NCBI GenBank assembly: GCA_019637855.1
Contig: JAHBUX010000011.1
Location: forward strand, 1 to 64,000
Source of the DNA: Bdellovibrionales bacterium
GTDB taxonomy: Bacteria > Bdellovibrionota > Bdellovibrionia > Bdellovibrionales > UBA1609
Reading direction: 5' to 3'
Length of the DNA stretch: 64,000 bases
In this document: positions 1-8,214 of the stretch, piece by piece
How positions within the stretch are numbered: position 1 is the stretch's first letter
How the letters are laid out: the number at the start of each line of letters is the position of its first letter
Notes under the pieces: model-generated
Database searches by the model: none
Seen by the model: the letters and a program-made list of their open reading frames with translations, nothing else
What the model was told of the DNA's origin: nothing
Position numbers and translations under genes: made by a program

Positions 1-120
1 GCGTCGTCTTTCGATCTCGCGTAAGTGATGCAGTAGTTCGATCAAAGTGGAACGCTCCCGATAAGCCAATTCCGAAGTTTTCTCTAACAGCACCTGATCG
101 CTTAGGTTTTTCAAATTCAT
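1..120 (-). CDS. HNH endonuclease-family protein, N-terminal part (runs off the left edge)
   Basis: Only the first 40 residues lie in the window. They begin MNLKNLSDQVLLEKTSEL and continue through LHHLREIERRR. This N-terminal helical preamble is one I recognise from HNH endonuclease-like proteins that are numerous in Bdellovibrio; the HNH motif itself would lie outside the window, so the nuclease assignment is family knowledge rather than something seen here. The ATG at 120 is preceded by a G-rich Shine-Dalgarno (AGGGGGG at about 130-136 on this strand). The gene faces left, away from a long gene-free stretch. Confidence 0.6.
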   Translation of the reverse strand, partial: MNLKNLSDQVLLEKTSELAYRERSTLIELLHHLREIERRR

Positions 121-402
121 ATGACGATCCCCCCTTTTGCTAGAGGGGACACTAACATGGGTTTTGAAAATGAGAATTTCGCTTCATAAATAATCCCCTC
201 TGAATTTTAAAAATGAAAACACGGCGGGGAGTATTTCATCAAAACAAAGCGAATAGCGATCAATGTTGAAGCAAAGAACACTGCTGTAGAAGCACTTTAT
301 ATTTTCAATGTGCGCACATGATTCTAGCTAAAAACCTTGTCAAATATTTCTATCAACAACTATCAAATATTATTTATTTAACACGAGCTGCCATTTAGCT
401 CG

Positions 403-518
403 CGACACCATTCAACTCACAACTCTATTCAGCACACGATTCAACTGACGACACCATCGGTATACGACACCATCAGTGCACGCCACCACTTAATACAACA
501 CTCAAAACGCGACACCAT
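403..518. repeat. Four dispersed copies of CGACACCAT
   Basis: Exact copies of CGACACCAT lie at 403-411, 449-457, 465-473 and 510-518, two of them 16 bases apart. The last runs into a short CATC microsatellite. Spacing is irregular (46, 16, 45 bases), so this is not a CRISPR-like array. It may be a degenerate protein-binding cluster or slippage debris. Confidence 0.5.
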
Positions 519-690
519 CCATCCATCCATCCGGCTATCTAGAAATCCCGCACCGGATATCACCCTGAAAGGTGTTTCGTTCTCGCCACCAAACCCCCGC
601 ACCCCACACCAAGCGTTCGTCCGAGTCCGGACACGCTCACGCCACACAGACAGATGTAGATATAGATAAAGACCAAGGAGCCCAACCGTC

Positions 691-796
691 GCGCAACGGG
701 TACCTAAGCTAAATTGAGTTGAGTTGAATTGAGCATAAGCTTAGCTATGCGAAGTTTTCCATCCCGCGACAAGAGTAGCTAAAACACCCGTTGCGC
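691..796. repeat. Inverted repeat with a palindromic core, arms about 95 bases apart
   Basis: GCGCAACGGG at 691-700 is the exact reverse complement of CCCGTTGCGC at 787-796, and one further T-A pair extends it. The right arm contains the perfect palindrome GTTGCGCAAC (790-799), so GCGCAAC(G/A)GGTAC also occurs as a direct repeat at 691 and 794. The loop holds a second near-palindrome, GCATA...TATGC, at about 733-750. Confidence 0.55.
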
Positions 797-1095
797 AACA
801 GGTACTTTGACTTCGTACTTAGTACCTAGACAGCAACATCGGAAGGAACTAGCAAAGCGTATCTTCCCCACCGGCCTTCGGTTCCTCTTGGGCGGGCGGC
901 CTGGATGGCCGCGCGCAACTGACTCTCATGGACGGAAACACTCTCGTCCTATCTCGATCGTCCATCGACGCCACACCCATCGACGCCGCAAAATAACCCA
1001 CGCCACTACCACGCCCACCACCACTCGTGCCGGACCGAATCACCACCCTACGGCCGACATTTGACCGTAACATAACCCTTCGCTACTATCTCTCC

Positions 1096-1569
1096 ATGGA
1101 CAGCGCCAAAGTTCGCATACGTCGTACAAAAAAATTCGGCCGCGGGGTCTTCGCCGTAAAACCCATCAAAAAAGGTGAAATTATCGCTGCCTTTGACGGC
1201 GAGATCTACGACGACGATTTTGAACCTTGGACAGACGATCTTCTCAATCATGCCATTCAAATCGGTCCTAAACTTTGGCGTGATTCCAAAGGACTGGCCC
1301 GCTACGTGAATCATTCTTGCGAACCCAACTGCGGGATTAAGAGCAAAGTCAAAATCGTAGCCATGCGCCCAATCGCCAAAGGCGAGCAAGTCACCTGGGA
1401 CTATGAGATGACAGAGAAGAACGACTGGTGGAAGATGCGCTGTCGCTGCGGCTCTACATCCTGCCGCAAAATCATCGGTAACTACAAAAACATGCCTCGC
1501 GCGATTCGCAAAAAATACGCCGGCTATATTTCCGAATGGCTAATCCCACGCCAACGGCGAAAGGCTTAA
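1096..1569 (+). CDS. SET-domain lysine methyltransferase
   Basis: A 157-residue protein that is almost entirely a SET domain, the fold that transfers a methyl group from S-adenosylmethionine to lysine side chains. It opens with KKFGRGVFAVKPIKKGE, the usual SET start. It has the cofactor-binding motif NHSCEPNCG near residue 75, the catalytic-tyrosine region VTWDYEM, and a post-SET cysteine cluster (CRCGSTSCR) that would bind zinc. I chose the ATG at 1096 over an upstream GTG because homology begins right there, although no strong Shine-Dalgarno is visible. The next gene starts five bases after the stop, so the two are probably co-transcribed. The substrate is unknown; a ribosomal or transcription protein is possible. 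Confidence 0.85.
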   Translation: MDSAKVRIRRTKKFGRGVFAVKPIKKGEIIAAFDGEIYDDDFEPWTDDLLNHAIQIGPKLWRDSKGLARYVNHSCEPNCGIKSKVKIVAMRPIAKGEQVTWDYEMTEKNDWWKMRCRCGSTSCRKIIGNYKNMPRAIRKKYAGYISEWLIPRQRRKA

Positions 1570-1574
1570 AACAA

Positions 1575-2060
1575 ATGACTATCGACAAAAAGGCTGTCGT
1601 GGCCGCATTTATCGAACAGCTCGAAAAAGATCTTCTTATGATGAAAGAAGCCGCACGCGCGACTTATGAAGCCGCGACACATGAAGAGAGTCGCCCTGAA
1701 AACGAGTACGACACTCGCGGTCTGGAAGCCTCTTACCTTGCCGGTGCACAGGCCAAGCGTGCAGGCGAAATCGATCAGGCGCTCTCGTTCTTCCGCACCC
1801 TCGAGTTTCCCAACTTTGCCGCCTCGGACAGTATCAAAGCCACTGCCCTTGTTGAAATCGAACTCGATGGTAAGCGCAATGTAGTTCTTATGATGCCCAA
1901 GGGCGGAGGGCTCACTCTTCAACACGGCTCACAGCACGTACAGATTGTCACACCGGCATCTTCTCTTGGTGAAGCTCTACTGGGACTTAGGGTGGGCGAC
2001 GTCGCCGAGTTTGAAGTCGGTGCCAAAGTTCGTGAATGCGAAGTGCTTTCGATCCATTAA
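1575..2060 (+). CDS. GreA/GreB-family transcription elongation factor-like protein
   Basis: A 161-residue protein resembling the GreA/GreB family, which rescue backtracked RNA polymerase by stimulating transcript cleavage. The N-terminal helical part carries the stretch PENEYDTRGLEASYLAG, characteristic of a divergent Gre-like group. The C-terminal part (TALVEIELDGKRNVVLMMPKG onward) looks like the FKBP-like domain that docks on polymerase. The ATG at 1575 lies close behind the SET gene; a weak AAAGGC precedes it. It is likely in one transcript with the SET methyltransferase. True cleavage activity needs acidic residues at the coiled-coil tip, which I cannot assign confidently here. Confidence 0.75.
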   Translation: MTIDKKAVVAAFIEQLEKDLLMMKEAARATYEAATHEESRPENEYDTRGLEASYLAGAQAKRAGEIDQALSFFRTLEFPNFAASDSIKATALVEIELDGKRNVVLMMPKGGGLTLQHGSQHVQIVTPASSLGEALLGLRVGDVAEFEVGAKVRECEVLSIH

Positions 2061-2085
2061 CTCAAAGGCAGCCACTGCAAGTCTC

Positions 2086-2448
2086 TTACTGAACCAAGAG
2101 CTTATTCTGGAAAACTCGCCCGTCGCCACTTTGGACGATCACCGTGTGTTCTCCCGGTAACAAAATCCCCAGCTCCACTTCAAAAGTGAAATCGACGATC
2201 TTCATCAGACAAACTTCATCCAAGATTTGCGCATAGGCGATTATTTCATGCGTGAAAGTGTCTGGATGAGTCACTTCGGTGCGTGAAAGTTTGTAGCATG
2301 AGTTTGGAAATTGTCCGCTCATCATAACGTAAGCTTCCGTGCTCTTATTGACTTCGCTAGGCACCGCCACCTCGGTCACCGTGATGGGCACTTCCAGGCA
2401 TTGCGCGTTTAAGCTTTGAGCCGCGAGCAAGGCGAGCAGCCATTTCAT
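2086..2448 (-). CDS. Secreted protein of unknown function
   Basis: A 120-residue protein with a clear signal peptide (MKWLLALLAAQSLNA, cleavage near residue 15). The mature part is rich in beta-forming residues, with several cysteines that could form disulfides in the periplasm, and ends in a hydrophobic strand pattern (GEHTVIVQ, FQNKLLVQ). This suggests a small beta-sandwich. I do not recognise the family with certainty. It converges on the Gre-like gene with only 25 bases between the stops and no obvious terminator. Confidence 0.65.
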   Translation of the reverse strand: MKWLLALLAAQSLNAQCLEVPITVTEVAVPSEVNKSTEAYVMMSGQFPNSCYKLSRTEVTHPDTFTHEIIAYAQILDEVCLMKIVDFTFEVELGILLPGEHTVIVQSGDGRVFQNKLLVQ

Positions 2449-2590
2449 AAAATCCCCCCGGTTCGGTCGCCATCAGTGGTGACCGTCGCGAGAAAGAGTT
2501 ATCAACAGTTATGCCACGCTTGGCGAGCGTGCTTAGCGCAGGTGTGCGCAAGTCGTGGACCGAAGTGCCTCGTTTCCGGGGCAAGCTGCC

Positions 2591-2608
2591 GCCCGACGAA
2601 GGTCGGGC
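2591..2608. terminator. Perfect 7-bp hairpin with GAAG loop
   Basis: GCCCGAC (2591-2597) and GTCGGGC (2602-2608) pair around a GAAG tetraloop, ten bases beyond the stop of the leftward gene ending at 2618. There is no T-run, so it may be a 3' stabilising hairpin or a dispersed repeat rather than a true intrinsic terminator. Confidence 0.35.
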
Positions 2609-2617
2609 TACGCGATG

Positions 2618-3373
2618 CTATTTAGCTTTGATGGATACGGTGATTTTATTTGCCGACTTACCCTTAAAGAGAGCTTTATTGCCGGACAGTTTCTTCTTTA
2701 TACAGCCTGAGATGGCTTTGGCTTGCGGCAACTTGGGTTTGATATCAACCTTGGTAATCCCACCGTCTTTCGCGACGGACACGGTAGCGACAAAAGGCTT
2801 CACGTCTTTTTTCTTCAGTGAGCCGGGAATACAAGTTTTATCGCCGTTCAATTTCTTGCCTAGATATGCCGTCACTTTGCCTTTGTTAAAAGCGGCGGGA
2901 ATCTTTGTGCCTTTGCTCGAAAAACTCATCGTGTACTTTGTGGTTTTCGCTGCGGTCTTCGGCGGAGTCGCTTTCACTTGAGCGGGCGGTGGCTCTTCAA
3001 TGACCGCTTCACTCGGCGGGGGCGGTGGTGGAGGCGCGCTTGCTTCCATATCGGCAGTCTCTGCGGTGACTGGCGGTGGGATCGGCATTGGTTCCTCACT
3101 GGGCGCGGCAGGGAGATCACCGCTCATTTCCTGAGCCAAGACATCCTGCCCACCGGAGGTATCTTCTGCCGACGGGGGTGTGGTGAGTGTCGGATCAAGT
3201 TCTTCCCCCGATTGGCGAGTGGCAAAAAAAGCGAAGGTCGCACACAGGATGCCCGCCGCGATAAACCACTGCATGAGTTTGCGTTTACGCTCAGGAGGAG
3301 CCACAGCCACAGACGGTTCCTTTGTTTCTTCTTTTGCCTCGACGACGCCGATTTTTACTTTTTTCTTAGCCAT
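2618..3373 (-). CDS. Single-pass membrane protein with proline-rich linker and AgmX/TonB-C-like tail
   Basis: A 251-residue protein: a basic cytoplasmic start (MAKKKVKIG), one membrane span at about 34-50 (LMQWFIAAGILCATFAFFA), a long Pro/Glu/Ala-rich periplasmic linker at about 57-140 with a run of eight prolines, and a lysine-rich C-terminal domain of about 105 residues. That domain's pattern (VSVAKDGGITKVDI then a cysteine and an IKKKL helix) resembles the C-terminal domains of AgmX- and TonB-like envelope-spanning proteins. The architecture suggests a protein reaching across the periplasm. No ExbB/ExbD partners lie nearby, so the function is open. Confidence 0.7.
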   Translation of the reverse strand: MAKKKVKIGVVEAKEETKEPSVAVAPPERKRKLMQWFIAAGILCATFAFFATRQSGEELDPTLTTPPSAEDTSGGQDVLAQEMSGDLPAAPSEEPMPIPPPVTAETADMEASAPPPPPPPSEAVIEEPPPAQVKATPPKTAAKTTKYTMSFSSKGTKIPAAFNKGKVTAYLGKKLNGDKTCIPGSLKKKDVKPFVATVSVAKDGGITKVDIKPKLPQAKAISGCIKKKLSGNKALFKGKSANKITVSIKAK

Positions 3374-3452
3374 ACAGACTTATCGGTAGGCTAGGAAGCC
3401 AAACTAAAGTCGACGTAACATAAGAGGTTGTGATCGCGGCGAAGGTCGAGGT

Positions 3453-4160
3453 CTAGTTGCTCTTCGGCGCAGTTTCAAAACGATATCCTTGTTTCACAAT
3501 CGCTTTGATTTCACCTGAACTACCGCCGATTTTCTTACGCAAAGAAGAGATATGCGTATCGACTGTATGCTCAGACACATGCGTCGACTCGCCCCACACT
3601 TGCCTCAGCAGGTCCGCGCGCGAAAACACCTTCTCCAGGTTGCGCAAGAAATGAACTAAGAGCTTAAACTCGATACGCGTGAGATCCAGATCGCGCTCGC
3701 TACCGTCGCTCATCATGGCCGTGGCTTTTTGTGTTTCCGTATCGACTCGGAAGCCGTTTACGCGAAAGCTGGTTTGCGTGCGGGCTTGGGCTTCTCCGCG
3801 CCGCAAATGGCTTTCAATGCGCGCCACCAATTCTTCTTGAGCGAACGGCTTAAGGACATAGTCATCGGCGCCTAGCTTCAGGCCGCGTACGCGCTGGTCG
3901 ACTTCGGTTTGTCCCGTCAAAAAAATCACGGGTATATTTTTAGAACCCGCAGATCCTTTCATGCGCTCGCATAGTTCGAATCCGGTCCCATCAGGGAGGA
4001 CCACGTCGAGCAAAATCAGGTCGAAGTTCACTGACTTCATAAAACGTTCGGCGTCGGAGATGTTGTCCGCGAACGTGATGGTATAAGAATCCTCGAGCGC
4101 CGCACACAGCATGAGCTGCATATCGCGCGCATCCTCAATGACAAGTAGGTGTTTCGTCAT
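3453..4160 (-). CDS. OmpR/PhoB-family response regulator
   Basis: A 235-residue regulator with an N-terminal receiver domain (acidic pair E9-D10, phospho-acceptor D52 in LILLDVVLPDGTG, conserved lysine in VLKPF) and a C-terminal winged-helix DNA-binding domain (LTRIEFKLLVHFLRN, VDTHISSLRKKIGG, GYRFE). Phosphorylated forms of this family dimerise and bind promoter repeats. It lies 80 bases downstream of a same-strand hybrid kinase with an Hpt domain, which is the obvious phosphodonor. The ATG at 4160 follows a GGAACC stretch, a modest Shine-Dalgarno. Confidence 0.9.
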   Translation of the reverse strand: MTKHLLVIEDARDMQLMLCAALEDSYTITFADNISDAERFMKSVNFDLILLDVVLPDGTGFELCERMKGSAGSKNIPVIFLTGQTEVDQRVRGLKLGADDYVLKPFAQEELVARIESHLRRGEAQARTQTSFRVNGFRVDTETQKATAMMSDGSERDLDLTRIEFKLLVHFLRNLEKVFSRADLLRQVWGESTHVSEHTVDTHISSLRKKIGGSSGEIKAIVKQGYRFETAPKSN

Positions 4161-4240
4161 AGGTTCCCGGTTGATTTATAAATCAAACGTATATGTGGTT
4201 GAGCCAGAAATGTAGCAATTTTTAATGTATGCCGTACCGC

Positions 4241-6424
4241 TTAAACTTCGAAGATCTGGTTTAGCTCCTCCAGAGCCAGGGCATATTCGCGCTCCAAAGA
4301 ATCAATCAGCAGGGCAATATGCTGGGAATTGTCAGGTCTAACGCGTTCGATACGCTCACTGAGTTCCCGCATACGCAATGCGCCGAGATTGGCTGCACTC
4401 GACTTCAGGTTGTGAGCTAGCTGTGTCACTTGAGTCATATTTTGCTGCGCTAAAAATCCGCGCATTTTTTGTAGGATGGCTGGAGTGTCGGTGCGGAAAA
4501 TCGCCATAAGATCGGCGATCAGTGTTTTATTGCCCTTGGAGGCGAGCAGTCGTAAACGCTCAATCGCGGCCACATCGATGACCTTGCGGCCACGAGTCAT
4601 CCACTTTTCCACTTTATAGGCGAGATCATCATAGGAGATGGGCTTGCCGATGTAGTCATTCATTCCGGCCGCCAGGCATTTTTCGATATCCCCTTGAATG
4701 GCATTGGCCGTAGTTGCCACGATCGGTATGCGGATATTGTGCTGACCCACTTCGCCCGCGCGAATTTTTTGTGTAGCTTCATAGCCATCCATAAGCGGCA
4801 TCTGGCCGTCCATCAGCACCAAGTTGAACTCCTCAGCGGCCAATGCGGCTAGGGCCTCTTTTCCGTTGGCTGTCAGTTTGGTGCGGCACCCGAGTAAGGA
4901 CATCATTTCGACAATCACTTTTTGGTTAACCAAATTGTCCTCGGCGATCAAAACGTAGCCGTTCAGACTTTTCAGCAGCATTTTATCAACCGCCAGGGGG
5001 CGTGCGATCTCCTCAAACTTCGCCACCTTCAGACGCACATCAAAAGAAAAGCGCGAACCTACCCCGGGGACTGAGTCGACGGAAATCTCTCCTCCCATCA
5101 TTTCAACGATCTGCTTGGAGATCGCCAAACCTAGGCCACTACCGCCATAGCGTCGGCTGGTGGATTCATCGCCTTGTGAAAAGGTTTCGAACAGGCGAGT
5201 GCTCTGGGCCGGGTCGAGCCCAATTCCCTGATCAGTCACCTCAAAACGCAGCCGGGCCTGAGAGTCGCCATTGGAAATCTTGCTGACCTTAACGGAGATC
5301 GTACCGCGTTCTGAAAACTTCACCGAATTGTTAAGCAGATTCAGAAGCACCTGACGTAAGCGCAGTGCATCGCCCAAATAAAACTCCGGAACGTCGGGCG
5401 CCACTTGCGAGGTGATCTGAAGACCTTTGGCTTTGGCGGCAAAATCGGTGATGGAAATCGTGCTTTTGATCAAAGAGTCCAACTCGAAGTGCGTGTCTTC
5501 CAGCTGCATCTTGCCGGCCTCGATCTTCGAGAGATCGAGAATCTGATTGATCAGGGCCAGCAAAGAATTCGAAGAGACCTTCACGGTCTCAACGTAGTCG
5601 CGTTGGCGATCGTTCAGCTCGGTCTGCTCCAATAGCTTCGACATCCCGATAATTCCGTTGAGCGGCGTTCGAATTTCGTGACTCATGTTAGCTAAGAAGT
5701 TGGATTTGGCTTGGGATGCCTCTTGCGCTTGTTGCTTCGCAATACGCAACTCATTCTCAATTGCGATGCGACTCTTGTTCTCGGCATGCATCAGGTACGA
5801 GTTGGCGAAGAGGAGAAGCAAAGCGACGAGCAAAGCCAGGGCCTGTAATGTCAGCGACCGTGTAAAGGCTGCCGTAGCCGTGCTTGTGCGTTCAGTGAGC
5901 AATCTTAGCTCTTCCGCCTCGGCCTCTGTCAGTGCAGACCGGATTTCAGTCATGATTTTGCGCCCGACGCCTTCCGCGAAACGCTCCTTTGCCGCCTGCA
6001 AGCCGCGTTTCTCCACGATTTCAAGGGTCAAATCGAGATGTTTTACCCGCTCTTCGATCTGTTGTTTTAAGAGATCTAAACGTGACCGCTGAGAAGGATT
6101 GTCATCTACGAGTTGCAAAAGAGCTCTAAGATTGCTGTCAATTTCAGCTTTTGCCTCCGCATAAGCCGGTAAAAACGACGCTTCACCCGTTAACGCGCGC
6201 CCACGTTGGAGCGATTCTGCCGATTCCAGGTTGATTCGCAAGCCGCGCATCTTCAGAATCACGTTGTGCGTGTGTAAGGGCCATTTGGCCGACTCCAGAA
6301 ACGTGAGTGTGCTTCGATAGGAGAGTACCGCGATGGCGATAAGTAGGCCCAATCCGGTCCATAAAAGATACTTGATATGTCGAGGAGATCGCGTTTTCTC
6401 CGGCTCTGCTTCTGATATAATCAC
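4241..6424 (-). CDS. Hybrid sensor histidine kinase with receiver and Hpt domains
   Basis: A 727-residue inner-membrane phosphorelay protein. Order: short cytoplasmic start; membrane span at about 18-36; helical periplasmic sensor of about 160 residues resembling CHASE3; second span at about 190-210; HisKA dimerisation domain with the phospho-histidine in NMSHEIRTPLNG; ATPase domain (NLLNNSVKFSE, DQGIGL, GGSGLGLAISKQIV); receiver domain with phospho-aspartate in LVLMDGQMPLMDG; and a C-terminal Hpt domain (AHNLKSSAANLGA). It can therefore run His-Asp-His-Asp relays to separate regulators, and OmpR-type regulators lie on both sides. The start is uncertain: GTG at 6424 has no good Shine-Dalgarno, and a stop precedes it in frame across a T7 run. 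Confidence 0.9.
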   Translation of the reverse strand: MIISEAEPEKTRSPRHIKYLLWTGLGLLIAIAVLSYRSTLTFLESAKWPLHTHNVILKMRGLRINLESAESLQRGRALTGEASFLPAYAEAKAEIDSNLRALLQLVDDNPSQRSRLDLLKQQIEERVKHLDLTLEIVEKRGLQAAKERFAEGVGRKIMTEIRSALTEAEAEELRLLTERTSTATAAFTRSLTLQALALLVALLLLFANSYLMHAENKSRIAIENELRIAKQQAQEASQAKSNFLANMSHEIRTPLNGIIGMSKLLEQTELNDRQRDYVETVKVSSNSLLALINQILDLSKIEAGKMQLEDTHFELDSLIKSTISITDFAAKAKGLQITSQVAPDVPEFYLGDALRLRQVLLNLLNNSVKFSERGTISVKVSKISNGDSQARLRFEVTDQGIGLDPAQSTRLFETFSQGDESTSRRYGGSGLGLAISKQIVEMMGGEISVDSVPGVGSRFSFDVRLKVAKFEEIARPLAVDKMLLKSLNGYVLIAEDNLVNQKVIVEMMSLLGCRTKLTANGKEALAALAAEEFNLVLMDGQMPLMDGYEATQKIRAGEVGQHNIRIPIVATTANAIQGDIEKCLAAGMNDYIGKPISYDDLAYKVEKWMTRGRKVIDVAAIERLRLLASKGNKTLIADLMAIFRTDTPAILQKMRGFLAQQNMTQVTQLAHNLKSSAANLGALRMRELSERIERVRPDNSQHIALLIDSLEREYALALEELNQIFEV

Positions 6425-6596
6425 AAAAAAATTTTAGAAGTAGCACCGTAGAGGAGTCAAAGGGCTTGGCGGGTCGGCAAATCACTTCTTCGCCCGCCGC
6501 GTCTTTTTCTGAATGATCATTCATAACTTGCCGTTTCTGTTGAAGTTCCAGATATTTTTCAGACAATAATTTGTCATACTCGGGAGCAAGGTTGGT

Positions 6597-7295
6597 TTGA
6601 TTTTAAAAATAAATATGAACAGAATTTTAGTCATCGACGACGACGAAGACTTTCAAGATTACGTTAAAGGCGTACTCGAAAGTGACTACCATATTTCGAC
6701 TGCCTCCTGTGGTAGATCGGGGATCGAGACCGCGCGTGATTTGAGTCCCGATTTGATTCTGGTAGATCTCGTTATGCCCGAGATGAATGGCATCGAAGTG
6801 TGCAAGGTGTTGCGACAAGATGCTCGCACGCGCTGGATTCCTCTGATCATGGTGACCGTTGCTGACGATGACGAACGTTTATCGGAAGCTCTGCGTTCCG
6901 GTGCCGATGATTTGGTATCGAAGCCCTTTCGTCATAAAGAATTGAAGGCACGCATTGCCTTGCGCATGCAGGCGCCCAACGATCGTGGTCATGTCGATGA
7001 AGTTCTTCGCTGTGGCAATCTGGTGTTGAACGTCGCTAAGTTTGAAGCGCGCATCGATGATAAGCCGGTCTCGCTCACGGTTTTGGAGTTCAAGCTGCTG
7101 AAGTATTTCGTGCAAAATCGCGAGCGTCTATTGTCGCGCGACAAAATCCTTAACGCCATTTGGGATCGTGAGGTCTCTGAGCGCGTGGTTGATAATCACA
7201 TCCTCTCTTTACGCAAGAAGCTGCAGGACTCTCATTACACGCTGACTTCCGTCTATGGCGGTGGATATATCCTAAAACCGCGTGACATGGCCTAG
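6597..7295 (+). CDS. OmpR/PhoB-family response regulator
   Basis: A regulator of 226-232 residues. Its receiver domain (IDDDEDF, phospho-aspartate in LILVDLVMPEMNG, lysine in LVSKPF) is followed by a winged-helix domain (LTVLEFKLLKYFVQN, VVDNHILSLRKKLQ, GGGYILKPR). Start choice: TTG at 6597 sits behind GGAG...AAGG at proper spacing, while the first ATG is at 6615; the conserved domain begins just after the ATG, so both remain possible. The gene is divergent from the hybrid kinase, with a 170-base intergenic region, and may be a second output of the same relay. Confidence 0.88.
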   Translation: MILKINMNRILVIDDDEDFQDYVKGVLESDYHISTASCGRSGIETARDLSPDLILVDLVMPEMNGIEVCKVLRQDARTRWIPLIMVTVADDDERLSEALRSGADDLVSKPFRHKELKARIALRMQAPNDRGHVDEVLRCGNLVLNVAKFEARIDDKPVSLTVLEFKLLKYFVQNRERLLSRDKILNAIWDREVSERVVDNHILSLRKKLQDSHYTLTSVYGGGYILKPRDMA

Positions 7296-7300
7296 CCCTG

Positions 7301-7684
7301 ATGAGTGGGCTGTGCGTTCTTTATGTCAAAGATATGGCCCGCAGTTCGGACTTTTATAGCCAAGTTTTTAATGCTGCGGCAGTTCCCGCGCCGCTCGGGG
7401 CCGTGCGGTTTTCCGTGGGTGATTTCAGTTTTGGACTTATGCCTGAGTCTACAGCCAAATCCCGTTTCGGACCGATGATCGCCGATCCGCATCTGTCCGG
7501 CGGTACAAGCCGCCTTGAAATGTGGATTCCAGTCCCTAGTCCGAAAGACTGCCTGGAGCGAGCTTTGAGTGCTGGGGCAAAATTGCTCTCGCCGCTACAG
7601 CTGCGCGAATGCGGCGACTCTTCGGCCAGTGTTTTAGATCCTGACGGTCATGTTCTGATTTTATGTCATCGTCCGATATTCTGA
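7301..7684 (+). CDS. VOC/glyoxalase-fold protein
   Basis: A 127-residue protein of the vicinal-oxygen-chelate fold. It has the usual opening (LCVLYVKDMARSSDFYSQVF), a central strand (RLEMWIPVP) and the closing motif SVLDPDGHVLILCHRP. Family members include glyoxalases, dioxygenases and antibiotic-binding proteins; the reaction cannot be told from sequence. It starts six bases after the regulator's stop, suggesting read-through transcription. Its 3' end overlaps the convergent DOMON-like gene by 19 bases. Confidence 0.8.
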   Translation: MSGLCVLYVKDMARSSDFYSQVFNAAAVPAPLGAVRFSVGDFSFGLMPESTAKSRFGPMIADPHLSGGTSRLEMWIPVPSPKDCLERALSAGAKLLSPLQLRECGDSSASVLDPDGHVLILCHRPIF

Positions 7685-8190
7685 TTACTGAAGCTCTCAC
7701 GCAAATGAAAGTCTGCCTTTACACCCGCGTGTTTGGTCGAGCAGTAGTAGGTGGCATCTTTGGTGCGGATCACGGCACAGAGACTGGCTTCAAAAGGCCC
7801 GCTCGGTCCGCTCAAATCACATTCTAGAGTGCTGTCGGTGACCCGCACCTGCTCGATCGCGAATGCTTTTGAAACTTGCGGGGGTTGGGGCAGACGATAG
7901 TCATCAAAAGCATAGAGATTCCATAGGCCCGCATAAGGCGCCATGTTCAATTCCCAGTACGCCGTGCTGCCAGGAACTCCCCAAAAGACCTCAAAGCATG
8001 TGGTCTGCCATAATCCATCTGCGCGCTTCATCACGCTGCCTTCGTAGACGGCTTTTTGCGGGCCATCGATCACTTGGCCGTGTGGGTCTTTGAGTTCGAA
8101 GCGGCATTTCATGCCGCCCGCCTCAAAAGAGAGGTCGCCGCGGATTTCAAACTTCGCAGAGCTGGTGCCAAACGGCTTCAAAACTTGCAT
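7666..8190 (-). CDS. DOMON-like domain protein
   Basis: A 174-residue protein matching the bacterial DOMON-like family (carbohydrate-binding-module-9-like fold). The hallmark segments are LWQTTCFEVFWGVPG, AYWELNMAPYAGLWNLY and FDDYR. No signal peptide is evident from the ATG at 8190, which has AAGG just upstream; a longer GTG form (8208) lacks a Shine-Dalgarno. DOMON folds typically bind haem or sugars. The neighbouring upstream gene on the same strand, 24 bases away, is a TonB-dependent receptor of possibly haem type, so a shared role is plausible but unproven. Confidence 0.75.
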   Translation of the reverse strand: MQVLKPFGTSSAKFEIRGDLSFEAGGMKCRFELKDPHGQVIDGPQKAVYEGSVMKRADGLWQTTCFEVFWGVPGSTAYWELNMAPYAGLWNLYAFDDYRLPQPPQVSKAFAIEQVRVTDSTLECDLSGPSGPFEASLCAVIRTKDATYYCSTKHAGVKADFHLRESFSNQNIGR

Positions 8191-8214
8191 AGACCTTAAG
8201 TCTATCACCCGTTT

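Larger units (their letters stand above)
121..1095. other. 975-base stretch with no convincing gene; contains short repeats and palindromes
   Basis: Short open frames here have no Shine-Dalgarno, odd composition and no recognisable domain. The first 250 bases are AT-rich and could hold the promoter of the leftward HNH-family gene. From about 400 to 520 there are four copies of CGACACCAT, then a CATC run (about 514-532). At 691-796 there is a wide inverted repeat, with TTGAGTTGAGTTGAATTGAG (714-733) in its loop. The stretch may be decayed coding DNA or a regulatory/recombination region flanking the HNH gene; nothing decides this. Confidence 0.6.

Noticed and set aside
403-518. CRISPR-like array from the CGACACCAT repeats
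   Set aside because: Repeats are only 9 bases, spacing is irregular, and no cas gene is in the window.
441-647. Leftward 68-residue open frame in the gene-free region
   Set aside because: No Shine-Dalgarno, Trp/Arg/Gly-rich composition caused by the repeats, no domain; treated as chance.
2499-2507. DnaA-box-like TTATCAACA
   Set aside because: Single copy with one mismatch to the consensus, no cluster, no dnaA or AT-rich unwinding element nearby.
6183-6566. Leftward 127-residue frame overlapping the hybrid kinase start
   Set aside because: Most of it overlaps the kinase in another frame; TTG start, no Shine-Dalgarno and no domain. Kept only as a note on the kinase start.
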